From Adiantum capillus-veneris (lineage: Eukaryota > Streptophyta > Polypodiopsida > Polypodiales > Pteridaceae), in assembly GCA_014529385.2 (NCBI GenBank), contig CM043959.1:92483529-92547528 (forward strand): a DNA stretch of 64,000 nucleotides. Direction: 5' to 3'. Numbering within the stretch: the first letter of the stretch is position 1; each line of letters begins with the position of its first letter. The notes beneath the pieces were generated by a model. It saw nothing but the letters and a program-made list of their open reading frames with translations. It was not told where the DNA came from and searched no databases. The translations under genes and the position numbers were made by a program. Shown here piece by piece: positions 34,401-47,500 of this stretch.

Positions 34401-37400
34401 TGTCTCCTTTAGACTGAAGTTGCCCGATACTTCGAGAATTCACAATGCTTTTCATTTGAGTCTCTTGAAGCCTTTTAGAGGCGATGTGCTCGATGATGGG
34501 GAGCCAGATGAGCAATTTGAAGTGGAGATAAGCGAGGAGATAGTCGTTTCAGAACAGATACTGACACATAAAAATAGAAAGATAAACGGTAAAGTGATTA
34601 GGCGGTTCTTGGTTAAATTCAAGAACTATCCTACATTGGATGCGGAGTGGATGGAGGAGGAAGACCTAGCAGATACTCCTCAGATTGTGGAACTTTACCT
34701 TGAAGCAAGCGTCACCATGAAACGCGTTTCGACAGGTCGGGACAGGTGAAACGTTTCGGGCCAAGTGAAACACAAGCCGTTTCACTAACAACAAAGTACC
34801 ATAGTTTTAGTTTCAAAGTCGCTAAACTCACGTTTCGGTCGCACGTTTCATTGTGCTCTAATTTTGGACTGAAATGTTTCGTGGTGAAATGACGCGTTTT
34901 AGGGTGAAACGAGTGCAACGGATTTGCACAAGAGGGGAGTCACTTTGCTCCTTTGTCAACAGATTGCGCCGATTTTGATATAGAGTCACTTTGGGTTTCA
35001 AGGATACTGTTGAGCTGACAGTATTTTGCTGTATGACTTTATGAATTGGAATTCCCAATAATGAAAATGATACTGTTTGGTTTGTACTTGACTTGTTTGA
35101 GTGCATGAACTGATAGACGAAATGACTGTAGCATTTCGGTCTCATAAATCTCTATAGGCATTATTGCAAAATGGATTAGTTAATCGGGCATCTGTGAGGT
35201 CCCGACTGGATGCGATTGCTGAATACGTTGCCGATTAATCATGGTTTGAGATTTGGAATGATTTTGAATGTGATTTGTCATGTGATGTCTTGTGATGTGA
35301 CTATCAATTGGTGCATGTGCTAGATGTCTTGTTCCTAGTACGTCGGTACTAACAATCGGTGTCTGCTAAAACAGTTTATGGCCTCTATCTGTTTTGCATG
35401 CGTAATCGAGGGCGATTACAATGCTTTCAAGAGGGGGGTATGTCACAAAATGGTGACGTGACAGCACAAAATGGTGACGTGACAGCAGACCCTGGACAAG
35501 CACACTACTGATGTGGTAGCAGTTTCCGTAAAAAGCGCCGACAGGCTGACGTGGCAGGTTGTATGGACTGCCATATGGATTCCTGGAATTTGCGGTGCCA
35601 AACGTGGAACTGCTGATGTGGCACTGCGTACGGATTTCCTTGGATTTACGCTGGCTGTTTTTTTTATGGCAGCTTTTGGCTCAGTTGCTTTTGAAAAAGA
35701 AGCTTTCAAGTTTAATGCTTTTGGGGACTCTGCTTTTGGGCATCCCTTGTATCAATAAATAAGTGGGCAGGGCCCCACTTCTCAGAGCATGTGGATGTAG
35801 AGTTTGAGAGTGAGCACCTACCCACTCTCTTGTACTTTGAATGCAGATTGATACAAAAAAAAATACCGAAAGGGGTGCCAGTCTTTGGGGCCAATATCTC
35901 TAGGCATGGGACTATGCCGGGCCGTGTCGACTTAATTGTGAAGCGTGAACTGTTTTGAAATGAATCTCTGCTGTGTCGCGGTAGAATCTTGACTTGGAGT
36001 GTCCAAGTTTGTTACAGCGATGGCGAGAGGGGGGCGGGTGTAGAGCAGCAGGGGGGATGATGTGCAGCTTAGAGGGAGCAGTAGCGAGTGTGTTCGTTAA
36101 AAGCAAGATCTGTTATCAATCATGTTTGGTTATCCAAGCATCCAGGCAGCTTTAGAGGCGAAGGCTTGAGAGACTCAAATTCTGCATGCATGAATTCAAC
36201 TTTACAAATGCTCAAAGGCTCTTACCAAAAATGCGACATCATTGAATGATCACGGAGAACCAGATGCACCACAAACACTTCGTACAGGGTAGCTTGAACC
36301 GCATCTATTCTGGTCTTCCAATAATGCTGTGTGGTTCTATACTCAGGTTATGATACTGAATAGAGCTAGCTAGACATGCTTGTCGTTAGTGTGTGATTCA
36401 TCCGCTCCGCAAAGCTTAGTTTCGGTGCCTTATTTTAATCATCATATGTACCTTACGTCTGTTTTTTTTTTCTTTTGTAATGGAACTGTTCCCAACAACG
36501 TTCTTGACTGTTAGGAATGGCCATCGAATAGACTTCACAAACTGAATCGCGGAATTAAGGTGTAGCCTTTGCTAGGCACTGAAGTGCAAAATTGGGAAAA
36601 AGCTAACTAGAGAGGTCCCATCGTACTGCCTTAGAGCTAGTCGAAAGGGACAGGATTGAGAAAGACAAAAAGAAAGAAAGGCCATATTAGCATCCATTGA
36701 GGCCAAAATCGACCTGGAGGACCAAAATACATCTGAAACCTAACTCATCTGATCGCTTACTTGGTATACAGTTATGACCACTTACGTATGGAATTTTATA
36801 TGTGTTTTTGCCACTTGGAGACATGTGTTGTGTACTGTCTTGTAAATGGATTTTTAACTTTGAAAGTTCTTTTTTCCTCTTCTTGGCCTAATGTAGGTGA
36901 AGATTTTGCTGCTGCCACTGGACTACATTACAGGTTTCTAAGTTGCTCTTTTTCCATTTGTTTACATTTGATGGATTTGTATGGTTTGTGGGTATCACGA
37001 GTTTGTTTAGCATATGATTAAGTTTCTAGTGGTGTTGGTCTTGCCTCAGCTGTGTGATGCAGTATGTAGAGGCTCTTAACTGATTTTTCCCTTGACATGG
37101 CTTGTACAGGTATCCTGTATGGTAGTCTTCCAGCGAGTATGTTTCGTGTGAAGGCAACAGAGCTGACAGCATATGAGAAGTTGTTCTGTCTTCATGAAGA
37201 AATTGATGGAAAGACTATTCGACAACTTCAAGCTGCTCATGGCAATGACCTCACACTGCGCATCACGAAACATACTAAAGTAGGCGTTCTAGCATCCTGT
37301 AGGTGAAAAGTGTTGTCATACTATGGGGGATCTCTAGTTCAATGTTCAGCACAGTTTAAGTCCTTTGTAAAGGTAGGAAGGGTGTGCATAGATTACCGTC

Positions 37401-40400
37401 TTCAAAAGGCCACAATGACCTATGAGACCAATCCATTACAAACTGGTGAATCTGATACCATGTCTGGCTACAAAAAAGAGATACGAAAATGAATCTAGAA
37501 GTGCTACTAGTTGGAACTACAAATGCCCAATACAAGAGGGTGTCAACTAATTGCACGTGCGGCCTCAAGGATGTGCTGCCCTCTGTACCAAATTTAGTCC
37601 CAAAGTAGGAGGCATCCCTCTCTCATGCATACTAGTGATCCCATCCTGGGAGAATCCATAAGGATATCCCTGCATGCCAGATATAGCACCATACATCCCT
37701 CCCATCGGCCTAGGCATCCTTGCTCCAATAGCACCAAAAGCATGTGTGACATACCGCCCAAGAGCACGTGCACCCATGCTATATGGGCCAAAAGCACTAC
37801 ACCTATGCCATATGGTTTAAAAGCATTTGCACCTACTTCTAAAAGACCGAATTTACCTTTAGGCATCCTCATTTGACTCTTGGCCGTCATATCTGGGAAT
37901 GTCGGATACCTGTGCAAGAAACTTGAAAATGAGGGCATCTTATGTTGCAAATCTTTTATCTGTTGCATGTGCATCATCTGATGCTGCACTTGTCGCTGAA
38001 CCTGTGGCTGTATCTGCTGGTGCGGGCTAGCGACTCAATTGGATCCCTTCTTGTTATTGGAAGCTTTAGTTACTTTTACCTTCACTTTTTCTTGTAACTC
38101 TGGGTTGATCACCCCCTTCTACTGCTGGATAACTGTGTTCATCAATTGAACCTTCATGTGTGTTGCATAGCGTGTATCCCGAGAGTAACTAAGAAAGCGC
38201 TCCATGAGAAGATTGACCTTGGCTTCCCTAGCCTTCTCCTAATCAATGGAATTTGGATGTGCCACACCTTTCTCTTCATGTTCTGGCACCTCATCTTTGA
38301 CTTCCTCTTTCATTTCCTCTTCCACATACTTGATTCCTCCTCTGAGTCATCATGACTAGGAGTTACTACGTCCACAGTCTATCGTTGCAGATTCGGATCG
38401 GACTCTTCATAGGCAAAGAATCAAATGGTGCTCTGATACCACTGAAACCGATAAGTCACATGAGAAGGCGGTAAAATCATCTGGTACTGTGATACCACTG
38501 AAAGCGGCAAGTCACCTGATATGGCTGTAAAACAGTGCAACAATACCAGAAATCAATTGAAAATGGAAAATTTGAACTGGAAGAGAACACCAGAGACCAC
38601 TCAGTGTGGCAGAGTCCCCCACTTAAGAGTATTGGCCTCTCCAGTAGGCTCCCCTTGTGGTACTTTATTTGATTGATCATATTGTCTGGTTACAATTGCC
38701 AGTGTTAGCCTCTCACATAATCTGAGTGGCTAATGGCACCCTGGCCTCATATTTATAGGTAGGTGGCCTCAAAAACAATTCATCTAGCTAGGTATTTTCA
38801 CGAGTGCTGAAAAGCACTAAAATCATTTATAGTAAATAGCTGGCGCCTAGAAAACACCCCAGCTTAAAAAATGCCATGTCACGGCCACATTGGCATGTCA
38901 GGATGCTGCCACATCAGCACTGACCGTACAATCTTACAATCATGTCGATATTTGCGCTGCGATTTGGGGGCCCGTCCGCTTGGACTTGGGCATCTGCCTC
39001 TACTTCTTGTTGAATTTTCCCCTTTCCGATCCTGTTCACATTGACATGTCACCATTTTGTGACAAGTGCTAGCCCTTTGTGCTGATAAGGCAGAAGCTGG
39101 CGACAATGGTGTGGAGTATGCCTGAGCTTCATGCTCAAACCTCCACCTTACCGGGCAGTATTTAAAAATCCTCTTGCCTAGATACAGCATGGTCACCCCT
39201 AGAGTGTCACTGCAACCAGTTTTACAGTTACTGCTTATGACTAGGCTAAAGGGGCAAGTATCTATTGCTTCTAACTAATGCTTATGACAGGATACATGCT
39301 GACATTGTTGGAATGTCATGGGATGCCCACAGCACCCTATAATTTATTAATCAGTTAGGAGCAGAAAGAGGACAAATAATACAAGAAGTAATGAAAGCCA
39401 GTATAACAATGAGACCAATGCACATGCATGCCTCGTAGAGGGCAATAAACATATTATGTCGCTTTCGGCGCGGCCCAAAGAAGCAAGCGTTGTGTGAAGT
39501 TTGATTTCTAGGATTAAGTTTTTAAGATGTCTTATCCTTTTTTTTTTTGCTTAAAGTTGAGTACTTGTTTTAAGCCAAGTAAGTTGCGTCAACTTATTTT
39601 TACACATGCCTTTTCTAAAAACATTTTTAAGTTAATAATGTTTTGTTTTATCTAGTTTTGTTTCGTAGCAAACAAAGTGATTTAGTTTGTTTGTTTGTTT
39701 GTTTTTGTTTTTCTTTTCTTTTCGTGTGTCCTTTGCTTTTATATGTTTATGAGTGCTTTATTCCCTCTTATAATTCGTGAGTTCAGACTATTCTGAACTT
39801 ATGAAGGTATATATATTGTCCTGTATGCTGAGTACAATAAAGTAGTGTGCAATGGAAGTATGAAAACATTGGGTTTTTGATGATGCTGACCAACAAGGAG
39901 CTTATGAGAACAGTGTTGAGTTTTTCTCTCTGTGACGATGCCATGAGAATCTGTGATAGATCATAAATGTGTGACAATAATCTCGAGTAGGGAATGCAAC
40001 CATCCTCAGTGAACAAAAATAATTTTCTTTTGAAAAGTCTTCTTTGCACCCAAAAATTCTGTGGATGAAATGTCACCCGTTCTTTATCAAGAAAAATGAT
40101 ACGCCACTTGATTTTATAATGTCATGAAAGAAGCATCTAAAAAGAATACTGGTCTGTTTCATCTGTACTCTTATGTCCACACGATAGTCAGTTATGTTTA
40201 ATAGGAGTGAGGAACAAGTACCTTGCAACTGCAATCTTAAAAATCACTGACTGTTATCGCTAGTTAACAGCTATTGCCAAACAATTGGTCTTATATTCGT
40301 ATTGGCTGTGTGTGTGTGTGTTTTGTTTTTTGCTACTGGGGTCCTGAGAACTGTTCCCTGTGTCTGCAGACGTTGGACTTGTCGGGATGTCACCAGATTA

Positions 40401-41494
40401 CTGCAGCAGTACTTTTTCTATCCCTTATGCAGCTTGGCTCGAAACATGGAATCAGTGACTTGAAGTTGTATTCAAAACTGGAGGCAGAAGTTCTTAAGAT
40501 TGTCAGAGGCGAAATGATCACTTCAAATTCCTTTGATCAAGATTTGTGCAAAAAGCTGATGGTAGAAAGTTTATTTGAAGTGAATCTTCAGAGATGCTGG
40601 AGGCTTAACCAGAGTGCGCTTGCTTCTTGGCTGTGTGTGGGGTGTCCAAACCTTAAACTTCTTGACATTTCTCACTGTCCGCAGTTAGATTTCAGTATCT
40701 TGTCACAGATTTCTTTGTCATGTAAAAGTCTTGAAAAGGTCAAAATGCAATTGTACTTTAATCGCTTTTTTGTGAAGTCTAAAATCCTGCAAGATGGAGT
40801 GAGCTGTGCTAATCACTCTTTGTCTCGGGATATGGACAGTATTCCCTTGTGCGGATGCTTGCCAAGCTTGACAAGCCTTTCCCTTGAAGGCCGTAGTAGT
40901 TTAAAGGGTAAGCTATTCTGTCTACTAAATTTGTGCTGTACTGATAGGCAGGCGTACGTCATAGCTAATCACACCTTTTTCTGTGCAGACAGTCATTTGG
41001 ATCTTTTAGCAAGATGTTGCATCAACCTAACAGCAATAAATCTTGGAGGTTGCTTTGAGTTGACAGATAGAGGTTTGGCTAAATTTTTGGCCAGGTTTAA
41101 GAGTTTGACAATGCTCGAGGTTGCATATACTGCCTTTGGAGAGTTGTCTGTTAATGCACTATTATGTGAAGCAGTAGCTGTTCCCAGTCAGCCTTCTGAA
41201 AATCTTTGCTCTCTTGAAATGAGGCATGATGCAAGCATTGGCAATTGTATATTGACGGCATTGAACCTTGAAGGATGTTCACGTAAGTGCATAGTTAGCA
41301 TATCCTTTTCCCAACTTTATTTTGGTCCATTCAGAATTTTGAACATCTTGATATTCCTGTAATATTACAAAGCTTTATGAGTAAAAATAATGAATATCAT
41401 GATTTTTTTAGTATTATCATCATGGCTGAGTTTGCCCTGTATATTGGGAGCCACGGTAGGAATTCAGTTTGTAGATCTTTGTATCCATGTATGC

Positions 41495-41526
<32 letters not shown>

Positions 41527-44500
41527 TCCGTGCGTGTGTGCAGACTCTTGGGGAGCGATGTGAGATGAGGACGAGGCCAACGCGACAACGGCAAGTAGAA
41601 TTGAACATATGCCTTTATGATGCGTTGGACAATACGGAGCCGAACATGTAATGGCCATGTGGACAGTTTCCAGTATTGCAATTTGACATTCAAGCGTTGC
41701 ATAACCCAATCCACTTGCCGAGAATTGGTTACTTTCTAACCAATAGGATATATGTTTGATATATTATCTCATTTGTGGCTCACTAATTCTCGAACAAAAG
41801 GGTTCCGTTTGTTATCGATGGAGAAGCTTTGCACTCCGAAGCGCTTTGGGGGGTTGAATATATTGGACCCTCGCCGCCATGCTCTTGCGAGCAAGGCCAT
41901 GTTACTACCTATCCTTCCGCAACAGTGTGAGCCATGGATAGTCATGATTACCTCATTATGTCAGCATTTCACCACTTCAGCCTTTGGTCACTGGCAAGCC
42001 TCCCTTGGGGGGATTGTGTTTGGCAAGATGGTTGGTCATGTTCCAGGTTGCTCGATTGCCTCTAGTTTACTCATTGCTTGGAAAGCTGTTTTGGCTCATC
42101 TTTCTTGGCATGGATGACAACAATTAGATGGGAATTTGCTACGCTTGGAAAGCATTCACCGGAGTAGCGCTTTCTCTCTTACCTTCGTTGACCAATCGCC
42201 ATGCGAAGCATATGTCCTTCCTTACCGAGGCATATGCATGGTGGATGATGTGGTTGACTCGTCTGGGGTTATGCTAAACTTCTCTCAAGTAGTTGCACGC
42301 TTTGGTTTGGGCACGCATTATCGTCATATATGGGGCGTGCTTCAGCACATGCTGGCTGCTTTCCTGCCCATTCCGCCATTGGTCAATGGATGCCTTATGT
42401 CGGATTGGACTTCACTTGATGTAAAATTGAAGGGCGAGTCCGTCCCTATTGTATTGGCTTCGGCCATTTCAAAATTAATGAAATCCAGTCTTTTTGTTTA
42501 CTGGATCTATTTGAAAGAATTGAATGATGAACAACGAACACACATGTCTAAATTGGACAAAGAACGATAAGAATTTCTACACACACATTCTGGGCCTTTT
42601 GTTTCTCAGAAGGCCTACCAGGCGAGTTACCTCCATCTCGTCCTGAAGATCACACTATTGATCTGATCCCTGGAACCACACCACCGAACCGGCCACCTTA
42701 CCGTGTTAGCTGAGCCCAGAATGAAGAAATCATAAACCAAGTGAAACACCTTCTTGAAAAGGGTCTCATCCAGCCTAGTACTTCACCATACTGTTCTCCG
42801 GTTTTACTAGTACTAAAGAAAGATGGATCTTGGAGAATGTGCATTGACTATAGAGCTCTCAATAAAATCACCATCAAGAACAGATTCCCGATTCCAAGGA
42901 TCGATGATATTCTTAATAGACTTCAGGGATCCTCTTGTTTCATTAGGATTGATTTGAAAAGCAGATATCATGAGATCAGAATCGCTCCGGGAGATGTCTA
43001 CAAGACAGCCTTTCGGACAAGCTTTGGTTTATACGAATTTTTGGTGATGCCTTTTGGACTTACGAATGTTCCAGCAACTTTCAACCGAATGATGGATAGG
43101 ATTTTCCAAGAGCATCATCTTTTGTGGGCACTTTCTTTGATGATATTATAGTTTTCACCTACTTGAATGCCTCTAGGCCCAAAGGTAGCTAACCAAAATG
43201 TCTCTTGAAACCACGCCAGATCTGTCCACAACACCTAATACACCTCTCACAAGGGTAATGCTCTTGAAGCATAAGAATATCTATCATGGCACTCACAATG
43301 AATTCATGAATCTCTTGTCTCAGTCTACCCCTCTGATGTATAAATTGAGGTCCACCAAACCCCTGCACATTCCATGAGACAAGTCACAATCCTTATGGGG
43401 TCAGTGAGAGAAAGCCGATGCTGCCACAAAAGTCAAACAACTTGGCATTCTTCGAGGTTGGTTTGAATAGGGAGTAGTCTGCATCCGAGCGACCCCGAGA
43501 GAGATGTGCCTGAAGGGTCTGTCCAGGAATTCTCATGTACATAGACATAGCAAGGCGCACTATGGGAGTTAGCAAAGAAGTATACCACATTGTGCCTACA
43601 ACCTGTTGCATCAAGGGTGTCAGAGAGAACTTGGCGAGTGGCCAAAGGGTTTGTATCAAGTCTGTCACACCCAAGTCTCCCGTGTGGTGAGAGAACTCAA
43701 GATCGTGGACATGGAGCCAATCCTGCACTGTATGCATAGTCCACTCTGTGTGATCCATGCCACGTAGTGGAAAAGAGAAATTAATGGCTGTGTCCAAGGC
43801 ATCTGCACTTATGACTGCCAGGAGAAGAACACGTACTTTGAAGAAAGTTGTTTCAAGGTCAAGAGATGGGTCGCCAAGGAATCGTGTAAAATCGCAGTCG
43901 AAAAAATTCCATCCATAGTTTTTGCATACGTCAACCATGCGTCTCACTCGGGAGGGTATGGAAGGCCGAAATAAGCCCAATTCAGATCCCTTGAAGATTC
44001 CATACGTGGAATACCATGCGACACCCTAAAAAATAGTCTATATATATAATAAATTGCAATTAAAACAGTAGAGAGCAGCACAAAACCACAAAATGCATTA
44101 AAACACCATAGAAAATGTAGAATCAGGGGCTCAAGGGGTCAAGCTCATAATGCTTCAAAGGAGACTCGGGTGTGCAGAAAATAGGGTAAAGTGTGCGCAA
44201 GAATCGGGCGCGCAGATGCTTACGACGACAAAATGCGCACTTGGGGAAATAATCCCATTTCATAAAAAAATCCTCTATCCAGGTCTGAAATGCCCAATTA
44301 GACGTCATTCTCACGCAGGCGCGTTTGGAAGCTCGATTGCCCAATCAGGCGTGTGAGAAAAATACTTTGATTCCATGGTGGCGAATGTCAAAATTGATTA
44401 GCCCTCGCAAGTTGACTTAAATGGGGAAGCCTGACCAAAGTGGCATCCTCAGGTAGGACTGTCCCTCTTGAGCTACTCCACTTGTGGAAAAAGCGGTGCC

Positions 44501-47500
44501 AAGAGATCTCCGAGTTGCAAAGGAGTATCCTGTCCTCTGAGCTGGTGGTGGGGGTATGAGACAGGCCAAGTGATGAGGCTGTGGGTTTGGTGGGGGAGAT
44601 TGGGAGGGGCTGTCACAATCTGGACACGTGGCTGCCCCTAGTACACACGCATTTTCCTGGCTGGCCGGTTTGACTGTGATGACGTGGCTGCCCTACATGA
44701 ACGCTGAATGCTGACGTGGCCTGCGGTACGGACTAAGTGCTGACGTGGCATACCCAGAAAGAGTGGCGCATTTCACGGGCCTGATGACGTGGCGACAATA
44801 CATGGCAGTTTGATTTTCTGGCTGCTTTTGGGCTACGTTGGAGCTTTATTGAATTGCTTTAGTTTACCAAAGAAGGCTAGAGTTGACTTTTTTAATTTTA
44901 TTAAAGCATAAGTGAAAGAGAGAGAAAGAGCCTTTGCTTTATTTTCAGAAAGCTTTTGATTTTCAGCTTTTAAAGCTTTTGGGGGCTCTGCTTTTAGCAT
45001 CCCTTTGTACTCTTTAAATAAGTGCGTAGGCCACTCACAACTCAGAGCATCTGGACGCAGAGTCTGAGTGTTAGCGCCTGCCCGCACTCTTGTACTTTGA
45101 AACAGATTAATACAAAAAGAAATGCCGAAAGGGGCGCCAGTCTTTGGGGCCAATATCTCTAGGCACGGAACTCCGCCGGCCCAGTGTCGAATCAATTGTG
45201 AATTGTGAACTGTTTGAAGTGATTATTTGAGGTGTCGTGGTAGATTCTCGACTTGGAGTGTCCAAGTTTGTTACAATGGTATCAGAGCACGGCCGATTTC
45301 TCTTCCACGAGAATCTGACCCCTAAATTTTTTCCGCGACACCTATGGCTTCAGGCAAAGATCAGTCGACTCTCTCTGCATCTAGAGATACGGGAAGGGAT
45401 CACAACGAAGATTTAGGCAAGGACTACGGCCCGCCTCGGCCTTCTCAGGCGGAGCGTTAGGAGATGGAGCATTGTCAATTGATCGGCGATGCAACAAAGA
45501 TAATGCTTAATTTTGCCAAGGACCTGAAATCGGCAAAATATATGAGCCAGACTTCTTTCGATGAGGTATACACGCAGTGGCAGAAAACCAAAAAACCACC
45601 CCCCAAACCTGCTCTCAAGAAACCTCCTACTCTCAAAAAGTATACATAGCAAGAATTAGAAGAGGTGGTTCATGCACGAATTGCTTAGCTTTTTGACGCG
45701 CAGAACAAAGCTAAAAAGCACGAAAAAAAGCAAAAGAAAGGCATTGACTTCACGGGTTATTTGGGTCGCGAGTCTACTTTTGAAAAGGCAAGAAAGCAAA
45801 AGAAGCGTGTTCGATTTGAAGGAGTACCCCGTTCCTCTCCTTCTTCTTCTTCAGACAGTTCTTCTAGCTCATCTGACTCGAGCGAAGAAGGCAGAAAAGG
45901 CAAAAAGCGAAGCAAAAAGCAACGCTTCGGAAAGGGCAAGAGAAAGGCAACAAAGTCTAAATCTCGCCCCGTGGTTGACAGGTCTACTGAGAACTGGTCT
46001 ACAGATAGTTCAGACTCTGATAACAACAACTTTTATGCAAAGAAGAGGAATTTTTGTAAAGCCAACCAGTATGACTTTCTGGAAGACAAAAGCAAGAAAG
46101 TCCGAGAGTTTAAGGAAGGTGGTCAGTCAATTAAATTTGACACGTTTTCTAGTTATAGAGATGCTTCGATGGCTTTGTCTTTTGTACAGCAGTTTGACAT
46201 CGTTTTCGTGGGAGGGCATTACTCAGAGCACTCTAAGATTTGGAGAGTTGCCTCTTACTTTAAGGGGAATGCTCAAACTTGGTGGTCCACGCTTCTATTA
46301 AACAAGACTGCGCCAGTTAAATGGCTGAAATTCAAGAGGCTTTTTATTTCTTCTTGGTTGACTCGAGAGTATGAACGCGATATATGAATTGCTTGGAACC
46401 ATCTTTGGATGACCACGAAGGATACAGTGGACGCTTATTGCGAGAGATTCTGGAGCTCTTTTCTACCCGTCTCTTCATTTAAGAAGATCTCGTTCAAGGA
46501 ACAGATTGAGCGGTTTACCTAGGGTCTTCCTACAGAGATCCGAGATCACTGATTGGAACAAAAGTCAGCTTCCATTCAGGAGTTGATGAGTCATGTGAAA
46601 CGGGGTTTTTCCATTCACTGGGGCAATTTGACCTACCCCACCGATGAGATCATGACATAAAGAGCCGAACAGACTTCAACAAATGAAAGTAGAAAGAGGA
46701 AAAGCAACCCAGAAAAGAAAGATGCACGACCCAAGCTTACTCCTCAGGACAGAGCTCGCTACATCAAGGAAGGGAAGTGCTTTGGATGTGGGGAAACTGG
46801 ACATATTCCCACAAGGTGCCCTAAAAAGGCACAGAAAGTACAGAATGACAAGGACGACGAACACGGAATGGATACTTTGCGTGAAGGTGATGAGCATGGA
46901 GGTGGAGAAGACGAATTTTCCCCACCAGGAGGTTTTTCCGAAACACCCCCCCCCCCCCCCCCCCCCAAATCTACGCCAAGGTTTGCACCAAATCCTATGG
47001 AGGTTGTGGTTAAAACGATGATGGACATGATGTTACAACAAGAAGCGCAACACGCCGCCTTGGATCGCGAGCGTGAGCAAGCGCGCTTGGCGGCCGAGGA
47101 AAGAAAGGCAGAATTGGATCGCAAGTGCAAAGAAAGAAAGGCAAAATTGGATCGCGAGCGCGAAGAAAGACGGTTAGCATTGGAGCGTGAGCGCGCTTGG
47201 CGGCCGAAGACAGAAGGATAGCCTTGGAGCGTGATTGTGAGCAAGCGCGCTTGGCGGCATTGTTTAACTTTGTACTGAAAAATACAATTGGACTACATGT
47301 CTGATTCTCTTTCAAAACATGAGAGTGAGAGATTAACGACAAAGAAGGAATGTTCTGCACACCGCAAATGACCATGGAAGAGGCACCCTTAAGAGAGAGT
47401 TCTTTTCAATTAACTTGTGGATCAAGCTCACGAAACCACTTAATGCCGAAAATCATATCACATCCAGCTACAGGAGACACAACAAAAAAACGTTTTGAGC

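Larger units (their letters stand above)
28002..36016 (+). mobile_element. A3: Ty3/gypsy chromovirus with nested solo LTRs
   Basis: The order is LTR, iMet primer site, gag, protease, RT, RNase H, integrase, chromodomain, polypurine tract, LTR. Two family-C solo LTRs with perfect target duplications lie in gag and in integrase, and a 196-bp inverted-repeat element sits after the chromodomain. Stops and shifts are frequent. The left LTR (899 bp) is recombinant and longer than the right LTR (576 bp); it also has a polypurine tract on its left, so the left end does not mark a simple insertion. Confidence 0.86.

Noticed and set aside
37380-37440. Plus-strand protease-like peptide ([15 protein letters not shown])
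   Set aside because: It resembles the end of Ty3 protease but is too short and isolated to call.
41397-41714. HTHTHT peptides as a metal-binding protein
   Set aside because: They come from the (GT)n tract in a LINE fragment.
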